Below are positions 36,798 through 46,391 of a stretch of DNA of 64,000 bases, piece after piece. Source of the DNA: Bartonella sp. HY038. Its GTDB lineage: Bacteria; Pseudomonadota; Alphaproteobacteria; Rhizobiales; Rhizobiaceae. Within the stretch, counting starts at the first letter, position 1. Each line of letters starts with the position of its first letter. Both the position numbers and the translations under genes were made by a program. The notes below the pieces were generated by a model. It worked only from the letters and a program-made list of their open reading frames with translations, ran no database searches and was not told the origin of the DNA. The stretch lies in NCBI RefSeq assembly GCF_014117425.1, contig NZ_CP059725.1, positions 2,108,001-2,172,000 of the forward strand, read 5' to 3'.

Positions 36798-39254
36798 TTG
36801 GCAATAGATGCAGAAGCGCAAAGCAAATTGCAAGAACGAGTTGAAGAAGCTGATAATCTTTTGGCATTGCATAATCGTGCACAAAAAACAAAACAATGGG
36901 CGGCAGCCAATTTTGAACTTGGCTCGGCTTTAGCAGCATTAGCTGCCAGTGAAGATGATCGCTTGGCATTTAGCAATTACAAAAAAGCCATAGAAACTTT
37001 TGAGCCTTCGCTTAAATTTTATGCGGAAAATGCTGAATTTAGGAGTGAATATCAAGAAGCCGTTTTAGTTCTTGCCCGTACCATCGGCGCTTATGCGCAG
37101 CGCGAAGGTGGCGATAATAGCCGTTTAATGCTAGAGCGCGCCAAAAAGCTTTTACTTGAGCTAATTGACGAGCGCTCGCTTGAAAGCGACCTGTTTGATA
37201 AAGCATTGGTACTCGTAGAACTTGGTAAACTATACCGTATCTGTGCTGACCTCTCGCTTGGGGATAATAAGCATGAGTTCTCAAAATTGGCAATCGGTGT
37301 TTTTAAACAGGCAGCGCAAATTTTCCAAGCAAAGGAAAAGTTTGAAAACTGGGCCGATGCAGTATTGGGCGAAGCAATTGCATGGCGAGAAATTTCAACC
37401 TTAAATATCGAAGACCCATTAAAGGCCTTATTGCATTCGGTTGAGATGCTTAAAACTGTTTTGAATTATTATACACCTTCAAGCCACCCATTAGAATGGT
37501 TTTTTGGTCATTTTGAATTTGGTCGGGCTTTTTTCCGCATTGCGCTGCTCAATGAAAATGAACAACGCCGCAATGCAGCAAGTGCGGCAGTTGATGCCAT
37601 GCGTATAGCACTACAAACCGCTTCAAGTGAGATTGCCCCCCAAGTTGTTTTGCGGCTACGCATCGAACTTGCTCTTGCAGTTTCAACTTATGCGCAAACA
37701 TTGGATGATCAACAAGCAGTTTCTAGCACATTAGAAGCAGTAATGCTTTATAAAGAGCTGATTAGCCAATTTCAGCAAAGTGATGATATCTACGGTCTTG
37801 CCGTTATGCAAAGCAATCTTGGTAAGGAATATCTAAACCTTGCGCAAATTTTTCATAATATTGGCAATGAAGATGAATGCCACAATTATTATCAGCTTGC
37901 CACGGATATATTGCGACAAAGCGATACACCAGCTTTAGCACAAAACCAAAATAATCAATGGCTTTCAAATCAGATTGAGCTTGCAAAAGTTCTTTATAAT
38001 TTTGGTAATCACTTAAACGGCAAAAAGCGCAGCGATGCTCATGTTGAAGCGGCTGAAATTTATCGCAATGTACTCAAAAGCCTTGAGAATGACCGTACAC
38101 CCACAACTTGGCGCTTAAAAGTAGAGCTTTCCCTTGCTCTTTCCCACTATGTCCATAGTTATGATCCTGATAATGCTATTGCTATATTGGAAGAAACCAT
38201 CGCTATTTATAAGCAAGTTATCGAAGCACACAAAGACATAAGTGATAGCTTTGGTGCATTTGTTCTTGAAGCGGCATTAGGTAAGGATTTACTTGCTTTA
38301 GCAACCTTTATTGGTGGTAAAAATGGGCAAAGCTTTAGATTTCAAGCAATTGATATTTTACGTCAATGCATTTCATCAACCCTTGAAGCTAATAATCATG
38401 AACAATGGCTATCGGTTCTTGTTGATCTTGGTATGGCATTTTATGCAGCCGCCAATAATGACGATACGGTAAAACGCTTTGCTTTATATGAAGAAGCGAT
38501 AGAAATTTTTAGACAAGTATTACAAAAAATTGATGGTGACGACGCACCAGAATTTAAAGCAAAACTTCAAAACTGCATAGCATTATCGCTTGCCAATATT
38601 GGTGAAAATGACCAAAGCGAAAGTGGCTTACAGCGGTTAAAAGAGGCTGAGCTTGCATTTAGACTTGCTTTGCAATCAGCAGAAAAGCGCGAAAGTGAAA
38701 TTGAGTTGATGCGCCTTGAAAGTAATATTGCAAACTTGTTCTATACTTTAGCTCGCCGCAGTGAAGGGGAAGAAGCAAAATCCTATATTCATTATGCAGC
38801 GCAAACAATAAAGAAAGCCATATCACGCATTCGTAAAGATGTATTGCCCGGAGAGTGGCTTACCAGTCAATCCAATTACGGGTTAATCCTCAAACATATG
38901 GTTGAAAACAATTATAGCGATGATCTTAATGCCGATTATGCCCGTTCAGTAGCAGCTTTTGAAGAAGCGCTTACAGCTAGCACAATGACCGATTCAGAAG
39001 TTGAATATATTGTTCACTTACAAAATCTTGTAGCAACATTGCTCAGTTGGAGCGAGCATTGTGAAGGAAATGAACGTATTATTGCACTAGAGCGTGCTTT
39101 TGCACTTTTGGGTGAGATTGAGGAATGGGCTGGTAACCATGATCAAGTAGAAATTTTTGAAGAAGCACAGCAAAGCCGGGCTCAATTAGCAGTGGTTATA
39201 AAAGACAGTAAACCTAAAAAACTTTTGCAACGGCTTTTGTCATTTTTAAAATAA
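36798..39254 (+). CDS. Large TPR-like helical repeat protein
   Basis: This 818-residue protein is almost entirely helical, with no signal peptide or membrane span. It is built from degenerate tetratricopeptide-like units with a recurring tryptophan-led pattern (WAAANFELGSALAALA, WADAVLGEAIAWREI, WLSNQIELAKVLYNFG, WLSVLVDLGMAFYAAA, WLTSQSNYGLILKHM) followed by helices ending A-x-E-I/A-F-R. The C-terminus is basic (KPKKLLQRLLSFLK). Such arrays usually act as protein-binding scaffolds. The start is a TTG at 36798 with AGGAG eight bases upstream; a nearby ATG is out of frame. The unknown gene at 39582 lies 327 bp downstream in the same direction. Function is unknown. Confidence 0.78.
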   Translation: MAIDAEAQSKLQERVEEADNLLALHNRAQKTKQWAAANFELGSALAALAASEDDRLAFSNYKKAIETFEPSLKFYAENAEFRSEYQEAVLVLARTIGAYAQREGGDNSRLMLERAKKLLLELIDERSLESDLFDKALVLVELGKLYRICADLSLGDNKHEFSKLAIGVFKQAAQIFQAKEKFENWADAVLGEAIAWREISTLNIEDPLKALLHSVEMLKTVLNYYTPSSHPLEWFFGHFEFGRAFFRIALLNENEQRRNAASAAVDAMRIALQTASSEIAPQVVLRLRIELALAVSTYAQTLDDQQAVSSTLEAVMLYKELISQFQQSDDIYGLAVMQSNLGKEYLNLAQIFHNIGNEDECHNYYQLATDILRQSDTPALAQNQNNQWLSNQIELAKVLYNFGNHLNGKKRSDAHVEAAEIYRNVLKSLENDRTPTTWRLKVELSLALSHYVHSYDPDNAIAILEETIAIYKQVIEAHKDISDSFGAFVLEAALGKDLLALATFIGGKNGQSFRFQAIDILRQCISSTLEANNHEQWLSVLVDLGMAFYAAANNDDTVKRFALYEEAIEIFRQVLQKIDGDDAPEFKAKLQNCIALSLANIGENDQSESGLQRLKEAELAFRLALQSAEKRESEIELMRLESNIANLFYTLARRSEGEEAKSYIHYAAQTIKKAISRIRKDVLPGEWLTSQSNYGLILKHMVENNYSDDLNADYARSVAAFEEALTASTMTDSEVEYIVHLQNLVATLLSWSEHCEGNERIIALERAFALLGEIEEWAGNHDQVEIFEEAQQSRAQLAVVIKDSKPKKLLQRLLSFLK

Positions 39255-39581
39255 ATTCTAAGTTATACAATGACAATAATATGAAACAAAAAGGCGCACA
39301 ATAGTCAAGCAGGTCATTTGTCATTATGCTTTAGGGCAATAGCTATTAATTTGAAAAAATAGGAGAAGAAAATTTTTGTAAGAACAAGGAGAAGAGCCGC
39401 AAGAAATATTAATATTTTCAAGGTTCTTCGACAAAGTTATCGCAAAAATTTACTTTTATCTTGAAAGTAAAAAAACAGCTGTAGTCTACTGCATTGTAAA
39501 ACTCAAAGGGGTATACAACCTATTTTTGCGTTCCTTCATCTTTATAAGTTTTAGCCTTTATCTTTTGAAAGGATATTATTG
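39255..39581. other. Intergenic region without recognised features
   Basis: These 327 bases lie between the TPR-like gene and the unknown gene at 39582. Two GGAGAAG stretches (near 39362 and 39389) resemble ribosome binding sites but lead to no convincing frame. No hairpin terminator follows the TPR-like gene, so read-through into the next gene is possible. Confidence 0.55.
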
Positions 39582-40367
39582 ATGATCGACATTTATCCCA
39601 ATTGGTTAACCAAAGAAATTGACCAGTATAAATTTCCCATAGAGATGCAATTTGATTTTTATCCAGACTTTGATAAGGTTTTTGCCGATGATACTTTAAA
39701 GGGGCTGTTTTATCCGCTTTGTACAGTATCTTCGATCCCCTCTTATCCAAATACCAAATTACATTTCGTGTCATCAAATGGCGTTTGGCTTGATGAACAA
39801 TATAATAATATTGAAAACAATAACGGATATGTCCGCTTCAAACTTATTGATAATTTATATGCATTTCAAGGTGATCTTCGTCTATATAGAGGTCACGATA
39901 TAGCAAAAGATCTATACAAGCAGCTTGAAGCTTATTTTACAAAAAATATCGATGTAATAATGCAAACGAATTTAAAAATAGCTGATTATATAGAGCTTAT
40001 GAAACAAGAAGTATTGGATATAAACTTTCCAGAAAAATTTGACCTTAATTATTACATTGAAACATTTTACGAATTTACCATTAATCGCGAAATATTTAAA
40101 ATCACAGGCAAATTTAATCAATATGAGAATTTTATAAACTCCAAAAATTTTACTCGCGATAGTAAAATTTTAAATAATGAAAAAGCGAACCCAATAAAAT
40201 CAAAACTTTATAATGATTGGATTTATAGCCAATATGCCAATATCTTTGACGGTTGCATGCCAATAGGTCGCGCTGATGCCTTAACATTTTTTTCAGACGG
40301 TAATGATAGCGAACTTTTCTTTAACCAAGACCAAGAATATGCTCTTTCTGTTAACTTCTACAGTTAA
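39582..40367 (+). CDS. Hypothetical protein, family not recognised
   Basis: This protein of about 261 residues is acidic and rich in asparagine, tyrosine and phenylalanine, without signal peptide or membrane segment. Notable stretches are IYPNWLTKEIDQYKFPIEMQ at the start and a C-terminal cluster GCMPIGRADALTFFSDGNDSELFFN. The size and the low-GC, aromatic composition recall immunity or SMI1/SUKH-like accessory proteins, but I see no diagnostic motif and make no assignment. AGGA is nine bases before the ATG; a TTG one codon upstream is the alternative start. It follows the TPR-like gene and ends at a terminator shared with katA. Confidence 0.6.
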   Translation: MIDIYPNWLTKEIDQYKFPIEMQFDFYPDFDKVFADDTLKGLFYPLCTVSSIPSYPNTKLHFVSSNGVWLDEQYNNIENNNGYVRFKLIDNLYAFQGDLRLYRGHDIAKDLYKQLEAYFTKNIDVIMQTNLKIADYIELMKQEVLDINFPEKFDLNYYIETFYEFTINREIFKITGKFNQYENFINSKNFTRDSKILNNEKANPIKSKLYNDWIYSQYANIFDGCMPIGRADALTFFSDGNDSELFFNQDQEYALSVNFYS

Positions 40368-40484
40368 TGGTTAGTCCACGTTAAAATTTTTTTCAGTTCT
40401 GCTAAGATTTAAGTTAATTTAATCGAATAAAACAGAGGCATATTCTAAATTGCCATGTTGTCATGGGTATTATCTATTGAAATG

Positions 40485-40522
40485 TTAAAAAAACGGCCTC
40501 AATGAATTGAAGCCGTTTTTTA
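40485..40522. terminator. Bidirectional terminator between the unknown gene and katA
   Basis: AAAAAACGGC pairs with GCCGTTTTTT around about 14 bases, giving a GC-capped stem with A and T flanks suited to termination on either strand. It is 25 bp from the katA stop. Confidence 0.85.
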
Positions 40523-40547
40523 TTACTGATTACGGATGCGACTATCT

Positions 40548-42023
40548 TTAAATATCACTGCGCGCAGCACCGTAATTATATTTTGCTTTCAAAGCCGAGC
40601 GCACTCCTTGCTCAAAATCAGTATGAACCTTGGCCAAGTGTCCAAGTTGGCGCTCAATGATATAATCAGGAACACCTTTCATCGCGTCGGCGTAATTATT
40701 AAAGAGGCGGGCCTTTTCACCTTCATCAAAAATATTAAATAATGCCGTCACCTGCACATAATCATTATTACCTTCACGATGATCATAGCGTGCAGCATCA
40801 CCTGAAATTTTGAGTGGTGGCTCAAGGGCAGATTTATCCTCAAATGGGCCATTAAAAGAATTTGGCTCATAATAGGCATCAGGATTACCGCTTTGTATAC
40901 CGCCTACCGTGTTCATTTGGCCATCACGGTGATAATGATGAACGGGACATACTGGCTTATTAACCGGAATATGTTCATAATTGCCGCCTAAGCGATGGCG
41001 ATGGGCATCGGCATAAGAAAAAATACGCGCTTGCAACATCTTGTCGGGTGAGAAACTAATGCCCGGCACGATATTTGAAGGCGAAAATGCCGCTTGCTCA
41101 ATTTGGGCAAAATAATTGTCAGCATTGCGGTTTAATTCCATAATACCAAGATCAATTGGCGGATATTCTGAATGCGGCCAGACTTTCGTCAAATCAAATG
41201 GGTTATAAGATGTTTTTTCAGCATCTTCTTCCGGCATAATTTGCACTTGCAATTTCCAACGGGGAAATTCGCCGCGTTCAATCGTGCCAAATAGCTCTTC
41301 TTGGTAAGATTCACGATTTTCGCCAACAACTATTTTGGCTTCATCATTAGTATAGTGACGATGACCTTGCATGGTTTTAAAGTGGAATTTCACCCAAAAA
41401 CGCTCACCTTGATCATTCCATAAGGAATAAGTGTGCGAGCCGTAACCATTCATATACATGGGGGCAACTGGCAAACCACGATCCGACATCAAAATGGTAA
41501 CCTGATGCAAGGATTCAGGCGATAAGGACCAAAAGTCCCACATCGCGGTATTGGAACGCATATGCGTGCGTGGATGGCGTTTTTGTGTGTGAATAAAATC
41601 AGGGAATTTATAAGCATCACGCACAAAGAAAACCGGCGTATTATTACCAACGAGATCCCAATTGCCTTCTTCTGTGTAGAATTTTAGCGAAAAACCGCGT
41701 ACATCGCGCTCGGCATCAGCCGCGCCTAGTTCGCCAGCAACGGTCGAAAAACGCGCTAACATTGGTGTTTTAGCGCCGGGCTGTAAAGCCTTTGCTTTGG
41801 TATAGCGCGAAATATCACCTGTAATCGTTAGCTCACCAAATGCACCCCAACCTTTAGCATGGACTGTTCGTTCTGGAATACGTTCCCGATTTTGATGCGC
41901 TAATTTTTCAAGTAATTGATAATCTTGAATGAGCACAGGGCCACGGGCACCAGCGGTAATCGAGTTTTGGTTATCTGGTACAGGTGAGCCGGCGGTGGTG
42001 GTTAATTTAGGACGTTCACTCAT
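40548..42023 (-). CDS. katA: Catalase, small-subunit haem type
   Basis: This monofunctional haem catalase has 491 residues and decomposes hydrogen peroxide in the cytoplasm. The catalytic histidine is H55 in [15 protein letters not shown], the conserved asparagine lies in [20 protein letters not shown], and the proximal haem tyrosine is in [14 protein letters not shown]. The protein is close to the length of clade 3 catalases. AAAGGAG lies five bases before the ATG. It is divergent from gshA across a 492-bp AT-rich gap; both genes belong to peroxide and redox defence. No adjacent oxyR was seen. Confidence 0.96.
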   Translation of the reverse strand: MSERPKLTTTAGSPVPDNQNSITAGARGPVLIQDYQLLEKLAHQNRERIPERTVHAKGWGAFGELTITGDISRYTKAKALQPGAKTPMLARFSTVAGELGAADAERDVRGFSLKFYTEEGNWDLVGNNTPVFFVRDAYKFPDFIHTQKRHPRTHMRSNTAMWDFWSLSPESLHQVTILMSDRGLPVAPMYMNGYGSHTYSLWNDQGERFWVKFHFKTMQGHRHYTNDEAKIVVGENRESYQEELFGTIERGEFPRWKLQVQIMPEEDAEKTSYNPFDLTKVWPHSEYPPIDLGIMELNRNADNYFAQIEQAAFSPSNIVPGISFSPDKMLQARIFSYADAHRHRLGGNYEHIPVNKPVCPVHHYHRDGQMNTVGGIQSGNPDAYYEPNSFNGPFEDKSALEPPLKISGDAARYDHREGNNDYVQVTALFNIFDEGEKARLFNNYADAMKGVPDYIIERQLGHLAKVHTDFEQGVRSALKAKYNYGAARSDI

Positions 42024-42515
42024 TCTACACTCCTTTAAAACTATTCTAAACAGGGTAGATAGGGCAGTTATTGCGCAAGGAAATAGTCTCTAATCGTCAA
42101 ATTTTTAGTAAATAGCAATTTATCGTCAATTTAACTTATTGTTTTAAGGCAAATAAAATAGAAAATATTAGAAAATTATAACTTACATACATATAAATTA
42201 GCTACAATCACACTATTATTTTTGCATTCTATTTTGACGATATTAAACATTCTATTCTTTTTTAAATTTAGACTATTTCCAATCTATCATAATTTTTTCT
42301 ATAATTAAATTGAATTTTCGATAAAATCAAATTATATTTTTTTAGATTTCCTATAAGAAAAAATTATTACAATTTTTATTTTCTCGCAAAAACAGCATGT
42401 TATCAAAACCTCGTTTTGGTTCCACATGGGAAAAAACAAAAAAAATAGCATGACAGTACAAAATGCTTTAAGAGTTTTAAGACAAGAAAATTAGATTCGA
42501 CAGGGAAGCGGCACC
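42024..42515. other. AT-rich divergent promoter region, katA / gshA
   Basis: These 492 bases hold no supported gene. The centre (about 42120-42380) is strongly AT-rich with many A- and T-tracts. It must contain the divergent promoters of katA and gshA; I could not identify an OxyR site or -35/-10 pairs with confidence. Confidence 0.6.
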
Positions 42516-43889
42516 ATGGCACGCGATACAACAGACAATACCGAAATCCATTCACGCCAAGATCTGATCGAGCATTTGGCAGAAGGCAGCAAAAGTGCAG
42601 ACCAATGGCGTATTGGTACCGAGCATGAAAAATTTGCCTTTTATATTGATGGCAATAGACCTGTCCCTTATGCTGGTAATAAAGGTATCCGCGCATTATT
42701 AGAAGGTATGCAAGCCATGCTTGGCTGGGAACCTATCATTGATGAGGGCAATATTATTGGCCTTGTGGAACCAACTGGACGCGGTGCTATATCCTTGGAG
42801 CCGGGCGGCCAATTCGAGCTATCAGGTGCGCCGGTAGAAACGCTGCATCAAACCTGCCGTGAAGTCAATGCTCATTTGGCGCAAGTACATGAAATTGCTA
42901 AACCTTTTGGCATTGGCTTTTTAGGTGCTGGTGGCAGCCCTAAATGGACTTTAAGTGAAACGCCAGTTATGCCAAAATCACGCTATAAAATCATGAGTGA
43001 TTATATGCCAAAGGTAGGCAGCCATGGCCTTGATATGATGTATCGCACATCAACCATTCAAGTGAATTTGGACTTTTCATCAGAAGCTGATATGCGCCGT
43101 AAAATGCAAATCGGCATGAAATTGCAATCTATTGCAACTGCAATTTTTGCCACATCACCGTTTACTGAAGGCAAGCCCAATGGCTTTTTGTCATGGCGGT
43201 CAGAAATTTGGCGCGACACCGACAACCAGCGCTCGGGCGTGCTGCCTTTCGTTTTTAATAAAGATTTTAGCTTTGGCGATTATGTCGATTGGGCTCTTGA
43301 TATTCCGATGTATTTCGTTTTACGTGATGGTCACTACCATCAAGCCACCGATATAACCTTCCGCCAATTCATGAATGGAGGTTTCAAGGGTCGTGTTGAT
43401 GACTATGCGCCCAATATGGGTGATTGGGCTAACCATCTTTCAACCCTATTTCCTGAAGTTCGTTTAAAGCGCTTTTTAGAAATGCGCGGCGCAGATGGTG
43501 GTCCATGGCGGCGGATTTGCGCTTTACCTGCTTTTTGGGTTGGACTGCTTTATGATAGCACCGCCCTTGATGCCGCCGAAGATTTAACCCGTGACTGGAA
43601 CTTTGAGGAAGTATTGGCAATGCGCAATGCAGTCCCAACACAAGGCTTAAAAACAGTATTTCGTAACAAAAGCTTGTTAGATCTTGCTCGCGAGGCATTA
43701 GCTATTTCACGGATAGGGTTAAAAAATCGTGCCCAGTTAAATGATAGAGGCAATGATGAAAGTCATTTCTTAAACTCGCTTGATGAAATCATTACCCGTG
43801 GCCATAGCGATGCAACAAAAATGCTAAATGATTATAATAGCATTTGGGGCGGTTCAGTAGACCCAATCTTTAGTGAATATGCTTATTAA
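42516..43889 (+). CDS. gshA: Glutamate--cysteine ligase (plant/alphaproteobacterial type)
   Basis: This 457-residue enzyme catalyses the first step of glutathione synthesis. It belongs to the plant-like GCL family (GCS2): RIGTEHEKFAFY, LEPGGQFELSGAP, MYRTSTIQVNLDF, FATSPFTEGKPNGFLSWRSEIWRDTD and TDITFRQFMNGG are all characteristic. AGGGA lies nine bases before the ATG. gshB is not in the window. It is divergent from katA and is followed after 85 bp by xseA on the same strand. Confidence 0.95.
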   Translation: MARDTTDNTEIHSRQDLIEHLAEGSKSADQWRIGTEHEKFAFYIDGNRPVPYAGNKGIRALLEGMQAMLGWEPIIDEGNIIGLVEPTGRGAISLEPGGQFELSGAPVETLHQTCREVNAHLAQVHEIAKPFGIGFLGAGGSPKWTLSETPVMPKSRYKIMSDYMPKVGSHGLDMMYRTSTIQVNLDFSSEADMRRKMQIGMKLQSIATAIFATSPFTEGKPNGFLSWRSEIWRDTDNQRSGVLPFVFNKDFSFGDYVDWALDIPMYFVLRDGHYHQATDITFRQFMNGGFKGRVDDYAPNMGDWANHLSTLFPEVRLKRFLEMRGADGGPWRRICALPAFWVGLLYDSTALDAAEDLTRDWNFEEVLAMRNAVPTQGLKTVFRNKSLLDLAREALAISRIGLKNRAQLNDRGNDESHFLNSLDEIITRGHSDATKMLNDYNSIWGGSVDPIFSEYAY

Positions 43890-43974
43890 ATAAGCATTCT
43901 TTTAAAATAGCAATGGCTGATGGTAAACCAACATCAGCCACTATAATATTTTGTTGCATGACAGGCGATAAACA

Positions 43975-45570
43975 ATGAGCGATCTTTTTGAAGCTGCAGA
44001 AGCAAAAAAATCAAATGCGGTTGAATTTACTGTTTCTGAAATTTCCGGCGCATTAAAGCGCAGTGTTGAAGAAAATTTCGGCAATGTGCGGGTGCGAGGT
44101 GAAATATCTGGCTATCGCGGCCCTCACTCATCAGGACACGCCTATTTCGCCCTTAAAGATGACAAAGCCCGCCTTGAAGCGGTGATTTGGCGCGGCGTAA
44201 TGAGCAAGCTAAAATTCCAGCCAGAAGAAGGCATGGAAGTGATTGTTACAGGCAAGCTTACAACATTTCCTGGCTCTTCCAAATATCAAATAATGATTGA
44301 TAATTTAGAGCCAGCTGGCGCCGGTGCTTTAATGGCACTTTTGGAAGAACGCAAAAGGCGCTTTGCAGCACAAGGCCTATTTAGCGATGATCGCAAACGC
44401 CCCCTCCCCTTCATGCCAATGGTTATCGGAGTAATCACCTCACCAACCGGCTCAGTAATCCGCGATATTATCCACCGCATATCCGACCGCTTTCCCGTGC
44501 ATTTGCTAGTTTGGCCGGTGCGCGTGCAAGGAGAAACCAGTGGGCAAGAAGTTGCCAACGGCATTAATGGCTTTAATCGGCTTGATACTAGCGGCACAAT
44601 TCCTCGACCTGATGTATTAATTGTTGCACGTGGCGGTGGCAGTTTGGAAGACCTTTGGGGGTTTAATGATGAAGCTGTGGTAATGGCCGCCGCTCAATCT
44701 ACCATTCCGCTTATTTCCGCCGTTGGCCATGAAACCGATTGGACTTTGATTGATTATGTGGCTGATATGCGAGCACCAACCCCTACGGGAGCCGCAGAAT
44801 TTGCAGTACCGGTAAAAAGCGATCTTGAAGCGCATATTGCCACTCTTAATGCACGTCTTGAAAGCATTATGCGGCGTAATTTTGATTATCGCCGCCAAAA
44901 ATTAACGGGGCTTACCCGCGCACTACCATCGGTTGACCAATTATTTGCGTTGCCACGCCGGCGTTTTGATGAAGCAGCACAGCGCCTTAACCGCGCCTTG
45001 ATGAATAATCTTGCGCAAAAGCAATATCGCTTTGAGACGAGTAAAAAACGGTTTTCAGCCAATACTATATCGCGGCTCATCGATAATAAGAAACGAGAGC
45101 TTGCACTTATTAGCAAGCGCCTAAACTCTGATATTTTACACCGCCAAAGCAAAATGGGTATTGAGCGGCTTGAACGTTATCAAAAGCAAATGACTAATGC
45201 ATTTAAACGAATTATTGAGCGGAAAAAACAAAGGCTCGCTGAACTTAACCGCTTAATGTTGAACCTATCTTACACCAGCATTTTACAACGTGGCTTTGTG
45301 TTGGTTGTTGATGAACATAAAATCCCTATAAAAAGGGCAACTGACACGCATGCCAATCAAACTGTAACCTTGCGCTTTGCTGATGATGAAAGGCAAGCAA
45401 CCATTGGTGGCTCCACATGCGACAGCCATTTTAAAAATGCAACGCTGCAAAATAGCTCGCCTTCACAAGCAGAAACAATCCAGCCAGCAAAAAAACCAAA
45501 AGCCACCAAAGCGGATAAATCTACAAAAATAACCAAAGCAGATAATGACACACAAGGTTCACTTTTCTAA
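43975..45570 (+). CDS. xseA: Exodeoxyribonuclease VII large subunit
   Basis: The N-terminal OB-fold reads [49 protein letters not shown] sequence (about residues 18-110). The catalytic domain includes [68 protein letters not shown] and a long coiled coil (about 280-430). A lysine-rich C-terminal tail ([13 protein letters not shown]) is low in complexity. With XseB it degrades single-stranded DNA; xseB is not in the window. The tag gene starts about 20 bp after its stop, so the two repair genes are probably co-transcribed. Confidence 0.96.
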   Translation: MSDLFEAAEAKKSNAVEFTVSEISGALKRSVEENFGNVRVRGEISGYRGPHSSGHAYFALKDDKARLEAVIWRGVMSKLKFQPEEGMEVIVTGKLTTFPGSSKYQIMIDNLEPAGAGALMALLEERKRRFAAQGLFSDDRKRPLPFMPMVIGVITSPTGSVIRDIIHRISDRFPVHLLVWPVRVQGETSGQEVANGINGFNRLDTSGTIPRPDVLIVARGGGSLEDLWGFNDEAVVMAAAQSTIPLISAVGHETDWTLIDYVADMRAPTPTGAAEFAVPVKSDLEAHIATLNARLESIMRRNFDYRRQKLTGLTRALPSVDQLFALPRRRFDEAAQRLNRALMNNLAQKQYRFETSKKRFSANTISRLIDNKKRELALISKRLNSDILHRQSKMGIERLERYQKQMTNAFKRIIERKKQRLAELNRLMLNLSYTSILQRGFVLVVDEHKIPIKRATDTHANQTVTLRFADDERQATIGGSTCDSHFKNATLQNSSPSQAETIQPAKKPKATKADKSTKITKADNDTQGSLF

Positions 45571-45591
45571 AAGCTTAAGTCGAGGATGAAT

Positions 45592-46212
45592 ATGAGCGAT
45601 AATAATGGTCTAGTTCAAGGAATTGACGGCAAAATGCGTTGTTTTTGGGCAGGCAGCAATGAAGATTATATTGCATATCATGATCATGAATGGGGCTATC
45701 CCATGCATGACGATATTCGCTTATTTGAAAAGATTTGCCTAGAGGGCTTCCAAGCTGGACTATCATGGTACACAATTTTAAAAAAGCGCGAAAACTTTCG
45801 CCGCGCTTTTGATGGTTTCGACTTTAACATTATTGCAAATTATGATGACAAAAAGGTTGAAGCGCTGTTAAGCGATAGCGGTATTGTGCGCCATCGCGGC
45901 AAGATCAATTCGGTTATCAATAATGCCAAATGCGCCTTGAAAATAGTGGAAGAAAAAGGTTCTCTTGATAGCTATTTTTGGTCATTCAAACCGCCAAAAT
46001 CTGAGTTATTTGCCACATATGATCTTGCAACATTAAAAGCTAATCCCGTCAGCGAAGCATCAAAACGCCTATCAAAGGACTTAAAAAAACGCGGATTTTC
46101 CTTTGTTGGCCCCACCACAATTTATGCATTTATGCAAGCTATGGGCTTGATTAATGACCATATCGAAGGATGTTTTTGCCGACCACTATTAGCTAAGATG
46201 CAAAGTCAATAA
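45592..46212 (+). CDS. tag: DNA-3-methyladenine glycosylase I
   Basis: This Tag-type helix-hairpin-helix glycosylase excises 3-methyladenine from alkylated DNA. The zinc-binding N-terminus MRCFWAG and YHDHEWGYP, the FQAGLSWYTILKKRENFRRAFDGFD signature and the C-terminal NDHIEGCFCRP provide the usual zinc ligands. ATG 45592 has GAGG six bases upstream; the ATG at 45586 is too close to that site. It lies immediately downstream of xseA. Length is 206 residues. Confidence 0.95.
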   Translation: MSDNNGLVQGIDGKMRCFWAGSNEDYIAYHDHEWGYPMHDDIRLFEKICLEGFQAGLSWYTILKKRENFRRAFDGFDFNIIANYDDKKVEALLSDSGIVRHRGKINSVINNAKCALKIVEEKGSLDSYFWSFKPPKSELFATYDLATLKANPVSEASKRLSKDLKKRGFSFVGPTTIYAFMQAMGLINDHIEGCFCRPLLAKMQSQ

Positions 46213-46325
46213 ATTTGCCTATTTTTAATGCATCAACTTTTTAACAGCATAAATTTTAAGCAAATTTTATCAACTAAATCCATGACAAAACCATAAACCA
46301 TTAAAAATATTACGTTTTTTCAAAC

Positions 46326-46341
46326 TGGCATGAAACTTGTT
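46326..46341 (+). promoter_or_regulatory. Predicted sigma-54 promoter of amtB
   Basis: TGGCATG-4-TTGTT matches the -24/-12 consensus TGGCACG-4-TTGCW with two mismatches and exact spacing. It lies 50 bases before the amtB start, where NtrC-activated ammonium transporter promoters are expected. No NtrC site was identified. Confidence 0.6.
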
Positions 46342-46391
46342 ATAGAAAAGACAAGGGCGCATGCGTCCATTGCTTTCAATGGAGAAGTTTT

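Noticed and set aside
39520..39777. An 85-codon minus-strand frame
   Set aside because: It overlaps the start of the plus-strand unknown gene, which has a better ribosome binding site and much longer frame.
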